From positions 61,047,773-61,111,772 of the forward strand of contig CM060972.1 in NCBI GenBank assembly GCA_030765045.1: DNA of 64,000 bases, read 5' to 3'. The position numbers and the translations under genes were made by a program. The notes below the pieces were generated by a model that had not been told where the DNA came from, ran no database searches, and saw only the letters and a program-made list of their open reading frames with translations. Source of the DNA: Tenodera sinensis (lineage: Eukaryota > Arthropoda > Insecta > Mantodea > Mantidae). Shown piece by piece: positions 44,321 to 55,127 of this stretch. Positions within the stretch are counted from its first letter, which is position 1. Each line of letters opens with the position of its first letter.

Positions 44321-46455
44321 CAGTAGAACCCTGCCAATCTGAACTCCACAAATCTGAAATTCTGGATAATCTGAACACAAAATCCATAATTTAATTTAAA
44401 AGGTGAGTTAATTAATAACACTGAACAACACTCACAACATATTCTTCCGGGACGCGTTTTGAAGGTTAACTTTCCTCCATTATCAACCGGACAATAACTG
44501 GGTTTCCATGGTGTTCGATGGTGCAGATGGTGATGCTTCTTCTGGTGTTTCTTCTGGTGGCGGTTCAATGAACTTACTGAAAATGTCTCTCTGAGGAATG
44601 TCGAAATTAAATACTCGGTTTCTATTTTTTAAAATAAAGATTTGTTCCCATGTGGACAGTTCTTGTTTTCCGGTTATGTGTTCGAGAAGTTTCAGTTCTA
44701 GCTTTATGTCATGATTTTTTGTCCAAAAGTGAAATGCAACCGCTGATTTTTCTAATTGTTTACTCTTAATGTTTCTAACGTGTTCCTTGGATCTAATTTC
44801 TAAATTTCTTTTGGTTTTTCCTATGTATATTTCATTACAATCACTGCATTCAATTTGGTATATGCCAGATTTTTTGTTAGGTGGAATAGCATCTTTGATG
44901 TTTGAAAGTAGTAGGTTTTTTATGGAGTAATGGTTTACTGCTGCTAGCTCAATGTTGTATTCCTTGAACACCTTTTTAAATTTATCAAAGGCCCATGGAT
45001 GATATGTGAATTTTTTGAATTATCATTTTTGGTTTTGCTGCTGTGAGAGTTGTAGTTTCTTTTAATAATTTTTTCTTTTCTGCTTGTTTTACCTTTTTAT
45101 CTACTAATTCTTTGGGAAAGCCGTTTTTTTGTGCTATTTCAATTATTTTGTAATATTCTGTTTTATATTCTTCTGCTGAAAGAGGGATGTTCACCAATCT
45201 ATGTGTTAAACTATTGAAAATTGCTTGTTTGTGGCTTCTTGGATTGTAACTATTAGCTTTTATGTAGTTGTCTGTCTGCGTTGGTTTTCTGTGAATACCG
45301 AAATTTATTCTATCCTTGTTTTTGATTAATTTTAGATCTAAAAATGGTAGTTTATTATCTTTTTCTACTTCCACTGTGAAATTTATACTTTTGTCCTGTA
45401 TGTTCAGAAGTTTTAATGCGTCATTGATGTGTCTTTTTGGAACTATTGCAAATATGTCATCCACATATCGCTGACAGAGTTTGAACATCCACGAGAAACC
45501 TTTTGTGATCCTTATTTCCAATGAACTCATGTAAATATCTGCTAAGAATGGCGAGAGAGAGTTGCCCATTGCTAAACCTGAAGTTTGACGGAAATACTTT
45601 GTTTGGAACTGGAAGAAATTTTGTTCTGTGCATAATTTGGTGAGTTCTATGTATTCTGCAATTTCTGACGATGGCATTCCAAGTGATATGAGCCAATTTT
45701 TGATCAGTGATGGGAGCTTTTCTATTGGTATACTGGGAAATAGTGACTCTACGTCAAAGGAGACAAGGGTGTCCTCTTCTGTTAATTTGAAGTCTTTGAT
45801 ATGTTCTATTAGTTCATAACTGTTTCTTATGCTTAAACTTTCAAATTTAGGAAATGAATTAAATTTATTAGATAGCCATTTTGCCAGTTTGTAATTTGGT
45901 GAATCTATTCTGCTAATTATGGGTCTCATGGTAATGTCTGGCTTGTGTATTTTGGGTAAACCATAGATTCTGGGTACGGTTGGATTATTTGGTTTAATTG
46001 CATATTTGTTTGGTATTATGCCATATCACTGAATATGTTGTGAGTGTTGTTCAGTGTTATTAATTTACTCACCTTTTAAATTAAATTACAACACTATTTT
46101 CAAACTTCTATGAAAGGAAGATACAAAATCCATACTTTAAAAAACTAAATAAGCACCTATCCTGTTTTAATTTATGAGCAAAAAGCATAAATTACTGTAG
46201 AATGACTGCTACCAGTAACAAGACTATCTACGTACTGCCACTATTACATGCGATCGGCCACAGGTGAGAATACATTGTCACGTTCTGCATGATAATTGTG
46301 ACATTGTCACTTCCTCGCATTGCTATGCTACGTTATCTTATAGCTGCTAATCCTATAGCCGAATTTATATACTCCCCCAATTTTTGAGATAATTTGAATG
46401 TTTGTTACTCCGAAAGGCCACACCCCAATTAATTTGAATTATCCAGGTTCTACTG
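44321..46455. mobile_element. Pogo/Tigger-like element carrying a Penelope insertion
   Basis: Left end (TA)CAGTAGAACCCTGCCAATCT, with CTGGATAATCTGAA, and right end TTGAATTATCCAGGTTCTACTG: inverted CAGTAGAACC-GATAATC termini as in pogo/Tigger elements. No transposase found; a nonautonomous copy. The right side lacks a clear TA. Confidence 0.6.
44445..46030 (-). pseudogene. Penelope-like element: RT and GIY-YIG endonuclease, one frameshift
   Basis: Minus strand. Frame to 44985 (314 codons from Met at 45929, open further upstream with PRIYGLPKIHKPD) is Penelope-type RT: FDVESLFPSIP, SGLAMGNSLSPFLADIYM, RYVDDIFAIV, LPFLDLKL, HRKPTQTDNYI. Near 45010 the frame shifts by one base (FTYHPWAFDKFKKVF lies in the new frame) and 44971-44483 is the endonuclease: KSGIYQIECSDCNEIYIGKT, RSKEHVRN, EKSAVAFHFWTKNHDI, STWEQIFILKN. 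Truncated at the RT N-terminus. Otherwise stop-free, so relatively recent. Confidence 0.9.
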
Positions 46456-47449
46456 AAGTTCCTATAGCATAATTTATTTACTATCAATTATCGGTTGAAT
46501 TTTAGTGATCACCTGTAGCAGCTGTATTGCAGAGTGAACCTGATCAAGATGAGATTAAGACAAAAGTAGAAGTGTCTTGCAATATTTGCTTAGCAATTTC
46601 CAGGGATGTCATTACAAACAGATGGTTAATCTACGAGGCAGTGAGAGTGGTATCTGTGGTTCAGAAGACAAAGATGAGGCAACCAACCGCTTAAGTGGCT
46701 AAAAACAGAATGGACAGTTTGGTGTAATTTTAAGGAGTTTAAGATAAAAGTTATGAAGGATAAAATTTTACCACTGCCTTGCCTTAAAATGAACATTATA
46801 AAATAGTATGATCTTTTGAATAATGTGCACCATTTATTCAATCTCTGTTTCTCAAGAAGCAGTGATGTGCACATGGTGCTAGATTAAAACTGAAGCAGAG
46901 TTCATTTAACATTTATGTCTGAACTCTCTTCTAACAACAAAAACAATTGGTATGTTGTGTAATGGTTTGCAAGAAGTGACTATTGCAGTTATGTATTAGC
47001 AATGAGTGTTATCTTCAGGGAACTGTTGGGTCAAGCGGACAGACAAGGGCAAGGTATTATTTCCAATAAATATTCAAATTTTCCGCTACTTCAACTTTAT
47101 TGCCATTAACTCGCAACACTTGAACAGATTATCTTCATCCGTTTATAAGGAGCAATACTTTTAGGTTCCCAAGTTATTGTGTTAAGGAACTTTCTGGTTT
47201 CATATGAGTTAAATCCTCACTTCTTTCTTTTGAAGCAGTATATATAATTTGTCCCCAAATTAAATTAAATACATTGTGAATTTGACTTATTTCAAATTTG
47301 TAATTGACTTTGTGTTACGTCGCTGTTCTATTGCTGAGTATACTGCCTATTTATCAATGTTGTAACTGTTAACTACCATATTTCAATTGTGTGTAAAAAA
47401 TTAAGGGTTATTTTAAATAGTTAATGCCAGAAATGTTAGGACGATAGAT
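46456..47449. other. Unassigned intronic DNA
   Basis: No recognised gene, terminus or tRNA-like sequence; short frames only. Confidence 0.4.
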
Positions 47450-47950
47450 TAAAATCACTTCCTTAGCATTTTCAGGATTATAAATGTATGCGGAAAATGA
47501 CTTCAGAGAATGACGCTACTAAATGCGCACATGTACGGATGAATACATGCACATATAAAGATGCTGCTAGATCACTCCTTTTTGCCTACAACATCGGTAC
47601 AGTATAGAGGTATTTTCATATGCGCATGGCTTAAACTATTGATAATGAAGTGATTAAAGATCGTTAATTACTGGAAATAACTGAAACATTGATTAACTTC
47701 AAGGAGTTAGTTAGCATGAAGTGTATAATTTAATGAAAGAACATAAGATCCAAAAAATGTGAAGTGACAGAATGCATTTGGCGAAATATCGCTAAATCTT
47801 CAGACATTAAATCTCGACGTTGCTAAAGAAGTTGATCCAGTGAAATGAAAGATCTGCTACTGTGATATGATTTAAATGTGCTAAGGAAGTCAATCCACTG
47901 AGATAAAAGACGTGCGAATAAAATAATACACAAAAATTTAACCCCAAGTC
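47450..47950 (+). mobile_element. Solo LTR, copy 4, diverged and truncated
   Basis: Matches the 3' two thirds of copy 2, e.g. GGCGAAATATCGCTAAAT, CAGACATTAAATCTCG and TTAACCCC, with many substitutions and a local duplication of the GCTA-GGAAGT-GATCCA segment. It breaks off at CCCCAAGT, where the CAATTGAGGAGCG motif begins. Confidence 0.7.
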
Positions 47951-48153
47951 CACAATTGAGGAGCGTTTTTTTTTTTTTTTTTTTTTTTTTTTCAAAACTC
48001 GATAGATGCAAAATTTTACGAAATTGAGTTATATATAGTATCGGCATAATTTTCACCTTCTGCATCGTTTTGTGAAATCAGATTTTGCAAAAATCGAGTC
48101 TTGTCCTGTGTAGAAGGTAGGTAATATAGCAGTATTTTCAAAACTCGATAGAT
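47951..48153. repeat. CAATTGAGGAGCG-T(n)-CAAAACTCGATAGATGCA motif, T-expanded
   Basis: Same composite as at 9583-9622 but with about 30 T instead of 6; TTTTCAAAACTCGATAGATGCAC recurs at 48131-48153. Origin unknown. Confidence 0.6.
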
Positions 48154-48619
48154 GCACTTGCTCAGTTGAAGCAAAGGTTGATAGATGTAATTTTATGATT
48201 TTATGATGCAGAGTGTAGCAACCTGAATTCTATGAAATGCATGTTAGCATTGACTGCCATCTCACGTTACGATTCTTGGAATTCTCAATCATTTCTACAA
48301 GCTTTTGCACCGCTGCATCATTGGCAATAACAGTAAACTCGGGTTGTGTGCTTCAATTTCACATTCATTTCGGCAAGCTTTTTTTTTTTTTAAATATATA
48401 TCCCGCCTTTAACTGCAGAGGTCATATCAGCGGCCTTGACTATTGGCAATGGTGTTACTCATTTAACAGTGGCTTTTTGGGTCTTTAGGGGGTTTTTATA
48501 CGTTGAATTCACACACACATTCATACTTCCAGGCTCAAGGAAGGATGAGGAATAATCTTGGCTGGAGAAAAATTCCTACCCCCTGCTGGTGTGTGAATGT
48601 GTCTGCGTGCATGTGTGGA

Positions 48620-49050
48620 CAGCATCACTCAAAAACGAAAAGTCGGTTAAAAACCAAAGTTGGTATTTAAGTTTAATGTCTTTCAAGGATGCGACACAAA
48701 GATTTTGAAGAAAATAGCCCCACCCTAAACTATCCTTTACATGAAAAAATTTTCAAAAATTTTTATTTTCTTGAAAATGGCTCATAACGATTTTGATTAA
48801 AATGTCATATGTTTAAGATATTTGTAAATGAAATGTATATTTTGAATTTTCTGGCTATAACCTGTGTAGTCCTGTTTACTCTGGATGACTTGAATAACTC
48901 GTAAGCCGTAAGAGATAAACAAAATCTTACTATACAAAAAATGTAGGTCTTGCTAAAACACAATGTATGTCTGAATAAATTTTTTTTGTAAAATGAACCA
49001 TTTTTGAGATATTCCTTGTTATTTGTGTGAATTTCGGAAAACTTTTATTT
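48620..49050. repeat. Dispersed repeat related to the 12.9-13.8 kb element
   Basis: Shares GGTTAAAAACCAAAGTTGGT (inverse of part of 13500-13540), GTCCTGTTTACTCTGGATGA and TAGGTCTTGCTAAAACACAA with 12885-12960 and 13690-13800. Order and orientation differ from the first copy. Confidence 0.55.
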
Positions 49051-49179
49051 TATGAAATTTGTACAATCAAAACAAAATAGCACAACCCAGCAAGAATATA
49101 TAAACATAGTTTAAAAATATAAAATGTCTATATCTCTTAAATTCTGAAGTAGCAGCTCATTAGTGAAGTAGGTCGTGAC

Positions 49180-50420
49180 GAATTCCCTAATTTTGTTACA
49201 TCACGGATTTGGTTGGATGCACCAGATGGAATTTTGACAGAATGCAGGAATTTGAAGTTCTTATTCATCTAACATACAAAAAGTAAATATTACATGGAGA
49301 ATTGACTAGTACATTACCTTTAGGCTTTGGATACTGAAGCTGTTGAGAAGCTTTTTCAATATGATTTTCTTTCATGTGAAGATGGATCTTCCTGCTGAAG
49401 AAATCAACAGTCACTCATCATGCAGGGATCCAATTTACCTTGACATCTACACTATATCTTGGTGAAAACGTTCCTGTTGCTCGTTACTAACTGCAGCTAA
49501 ATACTCAGGAAAGAGGTCTAAGTGCAAAAAAAGAAAGTGCATTTTCAATGACATCCTACAGCCTAAGTTTCTGTAGTTAGTTAAAAGATCATTTATAATT
49601 GTATCACTATTTTGTACTTTGTTGTTACCTAGAAACCCATTCACCACTTCCTTGAATAACCACAAATCAAGTTCAGCAGGAGTTAGCTTGGCATCAAGTC
49701 ATGAATTCTTAAGCAATTGTCCTATGTGTGGACCAATGAAAATTCCTTCTTTTATCATGGCTGCACTTAGACTGGGAAACAGTTCTGTAGTTCTGTAAGG
49801 TTTTTGAAACCTTCCCCTATTTTGTCCATTCCCTTCACAAAGTTTTTCAGGAGCTTTGTATGTAAAGGTGAAAGATACACATTTAAAGGGTACACAGATA
49901 GCTTGTGTTTTATATCCTGTTTCCCTGGCTTGAATTCTTCTCTCTTGGGTCATTCTTCGACTCTGTAGTTTGTTCAATAATTCGACCTCCCGGGCGCAGG
50001 AAACAACAGAATTTTGTGAATCTGCTCTGTAATCCTAGGAAAAGTCCAATAACTTTTAAATCAACACAAATATGCCAGTTATGGTTCCTTGCATTTAATG
50101 GCCTCTAGAGTCGGTAACATACTTTCATGTGTTTCTTTCATATCAACTGCACGGCCCACAGGAACAGATGCAGATCATTGCCATTGTGAAGTAGTACAGT
50201 GTTCAAACTAATTTTGGAAGAATCTATAAATGAATGCCAATCTTCAATAATGTACTCAACATTTAGTTTTGACATCGAACCAATCACATCAACATAGAGT
50301 AAATGTCCTATCTAAAATGTGGTAATGTCTGAGAAAAGTTTTATAAACCAGCCGCAGTCATCCACTTCACATAAGGTCAGCAGTTCTAGTCAGATAAGCT
50401 TAAGCAAGTATGTATGCATG
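49180..50420 (-). pseudogene. Relic of a multicopy arthropod protein family of unknown function
   Basis: Minus strand, many frame changes. Successive pieces: HNGNDLHLFLWAVQ, WHICVDLKVIGLFLGLQSRF and TKFCCFL (50200-49990), then GRFQKPYRTTELFPSLSAAM and IKEGIFIGPHIGQLLKNS (49820-49700), then FKEVVNGFLGNNK, LGCRMSLKMHFLFLHLDLFP and AVSNEQQERFHQDI (49650-49450). This order matches an uncharacterised, high-copy protein found in many arthropods, which I regard as transposon-associated. Function unknown. Confidence 0.6.
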
Positions 50421-51297
50421 CAGATGCAGATAGGGCGAGATTGCCATGCAGGGAAAAACAAACCTTGATGTGATAGAAACATTCTGTTTTCAGCAATGTG
50501 ATCAGCACATTATTTGTAATAAAATCCACTACTTCACTCCAGTTCCTTGAGTTGTGAGACTAACACAATGGATTTTATACATTCAGGGAGCATGCTGACA
50601 AAAATGGAAATGAAATAAGTGCTTAATTTAATATAGCACTTTCTAACAATGAAATATAAAGAATTTAAGTAACACCCAGTCACTGCAAATTTATCTTTGG
50701 CAGTCTTGTGTGTCTTTTCCTTCTAATTTTGAGGAACTAGTGTTTTGCTATATAATAGAGGATAACATTAAGCAATATAGCATTTTAACATACTGCAATG
50801 TAATTCTGTTATTGTGCCTATTTGTTTATATCTGAGCAAAAATACATTTTCCATTATAGAAGTTTGTTATTTTAAAGAAATACCAAATCCTGGCATCTGT
50901 GGTGTGATTTCTTTAAAAATAACATTACTGTTCAGCAAAACATGAAGCATAAGTAGGGACACAGTTTTAAGGTGAATAAAAATTGTGAATGTCGCTATAA
51001 AAGGAAGGCTCAAAGCGGGATAAAAGCGGTGAAATAAAATAGTAAATATTAGTGTTATAATTTGCATTTCAAATGTTATATGTAACATGTTCATTGAAAT
51101 AACAAGCATGGTTTCTAAGTTCCCTGCTGTAATATTGATGCTTTTATCTGACAAAATATTGTACTTTGTAAGAGCTCCTTCACAATCACCATTAGAAATT
51201 GAAATATAGGTACAAACATAGACTGGTTCTCAGGGTCCCATTCTACATTGGGCTTGAAAGACTGCTTAATTTTGCTCATAGACCTATCAAGCATAAG
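50421..51297. other. Unassigned intronic DNA
   Basis: No recognised element or gene. Confidence 0.4.
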
Positions 51298-51466
51298 ATT
51301 GTTAAATGCTGTAAATCTATGCCACAGAACCACCGACTTACATCCTTTCCGAAGGAAGCCATACTAAGGACTTTTACTATCGTAAAAATTTATCGCCCTT
51401 CGCCGGGTTTGAACCTATGACATTGGAAACCAGAGGCTACCATGTTAGCCCTAGACCATGGAGGAC
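51298..51466 (-). repeat. Second tRNA-derived SINE family
   Basis: Minus strand: CCATGGTCTAGGGCTAACAT (A-box region), ATAGGTTCAAACCCGGCG (B box), then GGCTTCCTTCGGAAAGGATG and GTGGCATAGATTTACAGCAT. The body recalls a SINE I associate with cockroaches and termites; that link is from memory. Confidence 0.7.
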
Positions 51467-52209
51467 AACATTCATTGCTGTAGAAACACTTTCAAGTGCA
51501 TGTGAGCACCTATATTTCAGAATGGGCTTGTTTTAATGTAACTGTACAATCATGCGCCTTGGCTCTACAGTGCATCACTACATGAAACAAACTCTGTGTT
51601 AAATTCCTGCCGCTTTTTGGCATTAAACTTGCGCTCCCGCTGTCTATCATAGCCTTTGTGAAATTTGCGCAAATTTATCTTTCGAGTGTTGTGTCTATGG
51701 TAGAGGCCGACATGGGCCGACATTCTTAGGTTCGGCCCAGCCCCATTGTGTAATTTTTTTATTATTATTTATTTATTTGAATTGTTTCGGCGGAATAATT
51801 ACATAGAATTCCTAGTAAAGAAATGCTATGATAATTGTGCTATTCTTGGAATTTCAGCATCAGTGACCAAAAAGTTATTTTGTATATCTTAAGTTTCAAA
51901 CCCAGGCCTAGGCCTGAGAGCTTGACCTGAGCCCATACAGACCTCTAGTTTGGAGTGCAGGAAAACTAGTTGAGGGGAGGGGGATGTTGTCTGCACTGGT
52001 GTGCAGATTGAATGCTCACATATGCCGCTGGTTATCTGTCAACCTACCTTCCCTGCTGCTCTCACATACCTTTCCTGCTTATTGTAAACAGTTGCATTTC
52101 TTCCAGCCACATGGAGCTTGGATTCTTGACGTTGACCTTGACCTCACATCTGACTTTCTAAGTTGCAAAAAGTGAAACAATTTTGTTTTATTCCTGCAAT
52201 AAATCATAT

Positions 52210-52324
52210 AACATCATATTCAAGATGTTCTTGGGCTTCTAGCCAGGTGTAGTGATGCAGAGCCATCGACGTTTCGGGAGTGTACATCTCTCCCATCCTC
52301 AGAATGATGAATGACTAGCAAGTT

Positions 52325-52325
<1 letters not shown>
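52210..52325 (-). ncRNA. Hammerhead-like motif in Penelope-type terminus
   Basis: Minus strand: CTGAGGA (52302-52296), stem II GGGAG/CTCCC, GAAA (52275-52272), then CGTCGATGGC. The following CTGGCTAGAAGCCCAAGAAC parallels the sequence after the motif at 8080-8145, so both come from related termini. No RT or endonuclease is adjacent. Stem III is short and stem I not evident. Confidence 0.5.

Positions 52326-52377
<52 letters not shown>
52326..52377. repeat. ~50-nt T run (poly-A of a minus-strand element)
   Basis: Uninterrupted T run at the 3' side of the GC-rich minus-strand element; the length is likely unstable. Confidence 0.95.
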
Positions 52378-52379
<2 letters not shown>

Positions 52380-54400
52380 TGGGGAGACAGAAAGAGAGTT
52401 GGAAGGGAGAAAGAGTTGACTTATTATGCCGGGAAGGAAGAAAGGGTGTGGGATGGGCTTTATTGATTTATTGGGGAGGAGTGTATCGTTTTCATGAGGT
52501 CCCTCTTAGCACCCTCGGTAGTGTGAGAATAAGCTTGCCGACTGAATTGTCGGCCTAAATTTGTAAGTGCCGGGTGGCAGCCATGGTCAAAGCCCTGACT
52601 GACACACACGGGTAGTCCGTGTATAATCGGGAAGTTGGTCGTGCACTTAGGTGCTTTCGGCGGAGACTGCGAAGTGGGTTCCAAAGAACGGCAATGACTG
52701 CTGGCACTTGTCACTCAAGTGGGGGTAGGAAGTCCGCGACGGAAAGTCCAGTGGCACTGCAGAGCTTTCCTCTGCACCGAAGGCTGCACGGGGAGTTGTT
52801 GTGGCTGATGAAACCATACCTGTTGAAGCGTGCTATTTGTTCTTGTGTTGGAATCTTACGTTCTTCGGGCTGTAGGGTTGGCGTTGCAGGTTGTGGCGTG
52901 GTAGTCCAGGGTTGGCTGTATTGCTCTCTGTTGCGTGCAGTTGGGTATAGAGAGACTTGTGTGCTGGCTTCATGTGTCGGGGTTGGTGTTCTGTTCTCAA
53001 TTCGATGTAGTTTGCGTCAAATGGAATCTAAAGTGGTTGTGTTGTCCAGTGCAGTGGTTGCGGCGCGAAGTTCTACTAGTAGTTCTGCTGCTGCATTGAA
53101 GCCGGTGGTGTTGTGGAGTAGTTGTTGATGGATTGTTGTAAGTCCATTGCGGTATATTCGGCGGAGACAGTTCGTTTTCTTATTGATTTTCTGGATGTCT
53201 GTGCGAAGTGATGTCAAACGGCCTGTTGTGGAGTTGTGTTGTTTGCGTGCTGCGTCTATGATGACTTGGAGTTGGGTCGTTACAGTGGCTGTGGAGTTCG
53301 CTATGGTGGACACTGCGGCGGTGATTTGAAGTATGGTCTGTTCCAATTTGTCGAGTCTTTGATGGAGGTTTTGTACGTCATGGCGGATGTCCTCGGCCTC
53401 ATTCCGGGGCAGTGGCGGTGGCGAATGATGGAGTGGACTGTTGTGATGGTGGAAGTCCAGAACTGGTAGGAGCTTGTCTGCGAAGAGGCTATGAATTTGT
53501 GGTGGCTGGTGCTGGTTGCAAAGTCTTGGCCCGTGGATAAAGTGGGCACTGCTCCTGGCCTGTAAAGTGGCCAAAGCCATTACAGGTGGCGCAGTACCGA
53601 CGTCTTCGGCGTAGGTCGTGGCTGGTGCAGTCCTGTGTGAGGCAGTGAGCCCCACAATATGACACCTGGGAGCGGCATTGCAAGTGGTGACGTTATGGCC
53701 AAAGCTGCAGCATCGGCAGCAGGGCACTTGTCTGGTGGTTCGGGCAGGCTCAACGAGCAGGCGCCGCCCGAGTAGAGTCAGACCCGTCCTCAAGGCAGCT
53801 TCACTGTCTGCGGTGTTGGCGAGAACGATTCTGAGTAGAAATGAAGGTCCCCGAGAGGTGATGATGCAAGAGGCCCTCATTGCTGAGGGCCACTTCAGTC
53901 GCGCTGCATGTAGAAGATGTCTCACGGATGTCACGTGGTACTCCTCGAAGGATAACACTGACCCCCTGGAAGGCGGCGATGGTGAGTTGTCCGGGAGACG
54001 GGCGGTAGTCTGCGGTGACGAAGCCGGCAACTCTGGTGTTGGCACTGCCACTGCCTCTCCCGGGGAGCTGACCTCCTGTCGTGGGCGCTCAACTGGCCGG
54101 CTCTCTAGTTGCGGTGTGGTAGTAGTGGCACTAGGTGCGGCTCCTGACGAAACTACCGCGGCTGCGCTGACTGTCTTGATATATTGTAGCGTGGTGATGT
54201 TCTCAGGTTCCCGGGCCGATGAGGCTCCATTACCCGGTGAAGACGGCGATTTCCGGCTTTGCTTCTTTCTTCCCATGCTGTCCCCAGTATACTAGCAAGA
54301 GTGAAGGGACCAGTATATGTACTGTCCGCTAGTACATACTGAGTAGAAAACACCCAGTCTTATGTGGAGGTGGTTCACCGCTCCGTTGGAATCTGTGTTT
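52380..54400 (-). mobile_element. GC-rich ORF1-type retroelement with poly-A tail
   Basis: Markedly more GC-rich than its surroundings. Minus frame 54276-53017 (419 codons, MGRKKQSRKSPSSPGNGASS) has a Ser/Pro/Thr-rich N-terminus, a conserved gag-like region (LAFEEYHV-like SFEEYHVTSVRHLL, TLLGRRLLVEPAR) and a first zinc knuckle CCRCCSFGHNVTTC. Two more knuckles, YCGAHCLTQDC and YCATCNGFGHFTGQEQC, lie in another frame (53683-53489), so a one-base shift sits between them. The C-terminus is coiled-coil-like (LDKLEQTILQITAAVSTIAN). This is the ORF1 of an I/Jockey-type LINE; no RT follows, only 3' sequence to the poly-A. Confidence 0.75.
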
Positions 54401-54404
54401 TCTG

Positions 54405-54853
54405 AGTCGAAGTGGAACAAAATCTTGATGAAAGTCTGATAAATGTTCTACACATGTTCACACGCTACCAAAACACGTCTTATCACCTTGAATATTTAGG
54501 CGCGAGTGAAAGAAGTCCAGCGTCACCTCACGTGATACTACCTTTCTCGTATACATCCGCATATGCGTTCATCAAATAGTTCCCACATTGTTAGGGAAGT
54601 GATCTTTAGCTATTCTTCCTTTGCCATTAATGTTGAACACATATAATTCTTTTATTTATACATATATATATTAAAATTAAATATGGAAATATTTATGATG
54701 TCGTTAAACAAACTTAATTGTTTGTAACAATGAACATTAGTAACACGTTTTCGTCATTTAACCAACCCATACCAACATCAAAAAACAAATTACACTCTTA
54801 ACAAATATTCACATAAACGATTTTCTTTTGGGGTCTTCTAATATTCTGTCTCA
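54405..54853 (-). mobile_element. Solo LTR, copy 5, antisense and truncated
   Basis: Reversed, it starts TGAGACAGAATATTAGAAGACC and runs through GATCACTTCCCTAAC (inverse of the + strand GTTAGGGAAGTGATC) to about 54405, where the GC-rich ORF1 element begins. The 3' third of the LTR is missing. Confidence 0.8.
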
Positions 54854-54977
54854 AAGTTAAATGCATTATGGTTTAAGATGTGAGGATTTTAAGGAGTTTT
54901 ATATTCTCAACAGTCTCTTGATTGTCCATACTTAAAATAGATGAGTTCAGCATTTTTACATGTAATTTTAATTGCAG

Positions 54978-55127
54978 GTAACATCAGTTGGAGGCCTGAA
55001 AACATATAGGCAAGGTGGTGCAATGGCTGGTTATCATATGGCAGCAACAATTGGTCCAGGACGCCCAACATTCCATACAAGAGGAGGCAAAGTCTCTGGT
55101 GGTGCTGGAAGAGCAAAAAAGAATCAG
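54978..55127 (+). CDS. FAM120A: FAM120A homolog, exon
   Basis: Acceptor AATTGCAG after an 11.2 kb intron. Fifty codons, VTSVGGLKTYRQGGAMAGYH then RPTFHTRGGKVSGGAGRAKK, phase 0 at both ends, donor GTATAA. VVSVGG follows the Gly-rich segment in the vertebrate protein too, which supports the join. Confidence 0.92.

Noticed and set aside
44321..46455. Reading the whole 44.3-46.5 kb block as one autonomous DNA transposon
   Set aside because: The coding sequence inside is Penelope RT plus GIY-YIG, unrelated to pogo transposases; two nested elements fit better.
47807..48065. Poly-Lys ORFs
   Set aside because: Translations of the T run at 47968-47998, not genes.
53678..54295. 205-codon plus-strand ORF
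   Set aside because: Mirror of the minus-strand gag-like ORF in GC-rich DNA; only the minus frame shows zinc knuckles.
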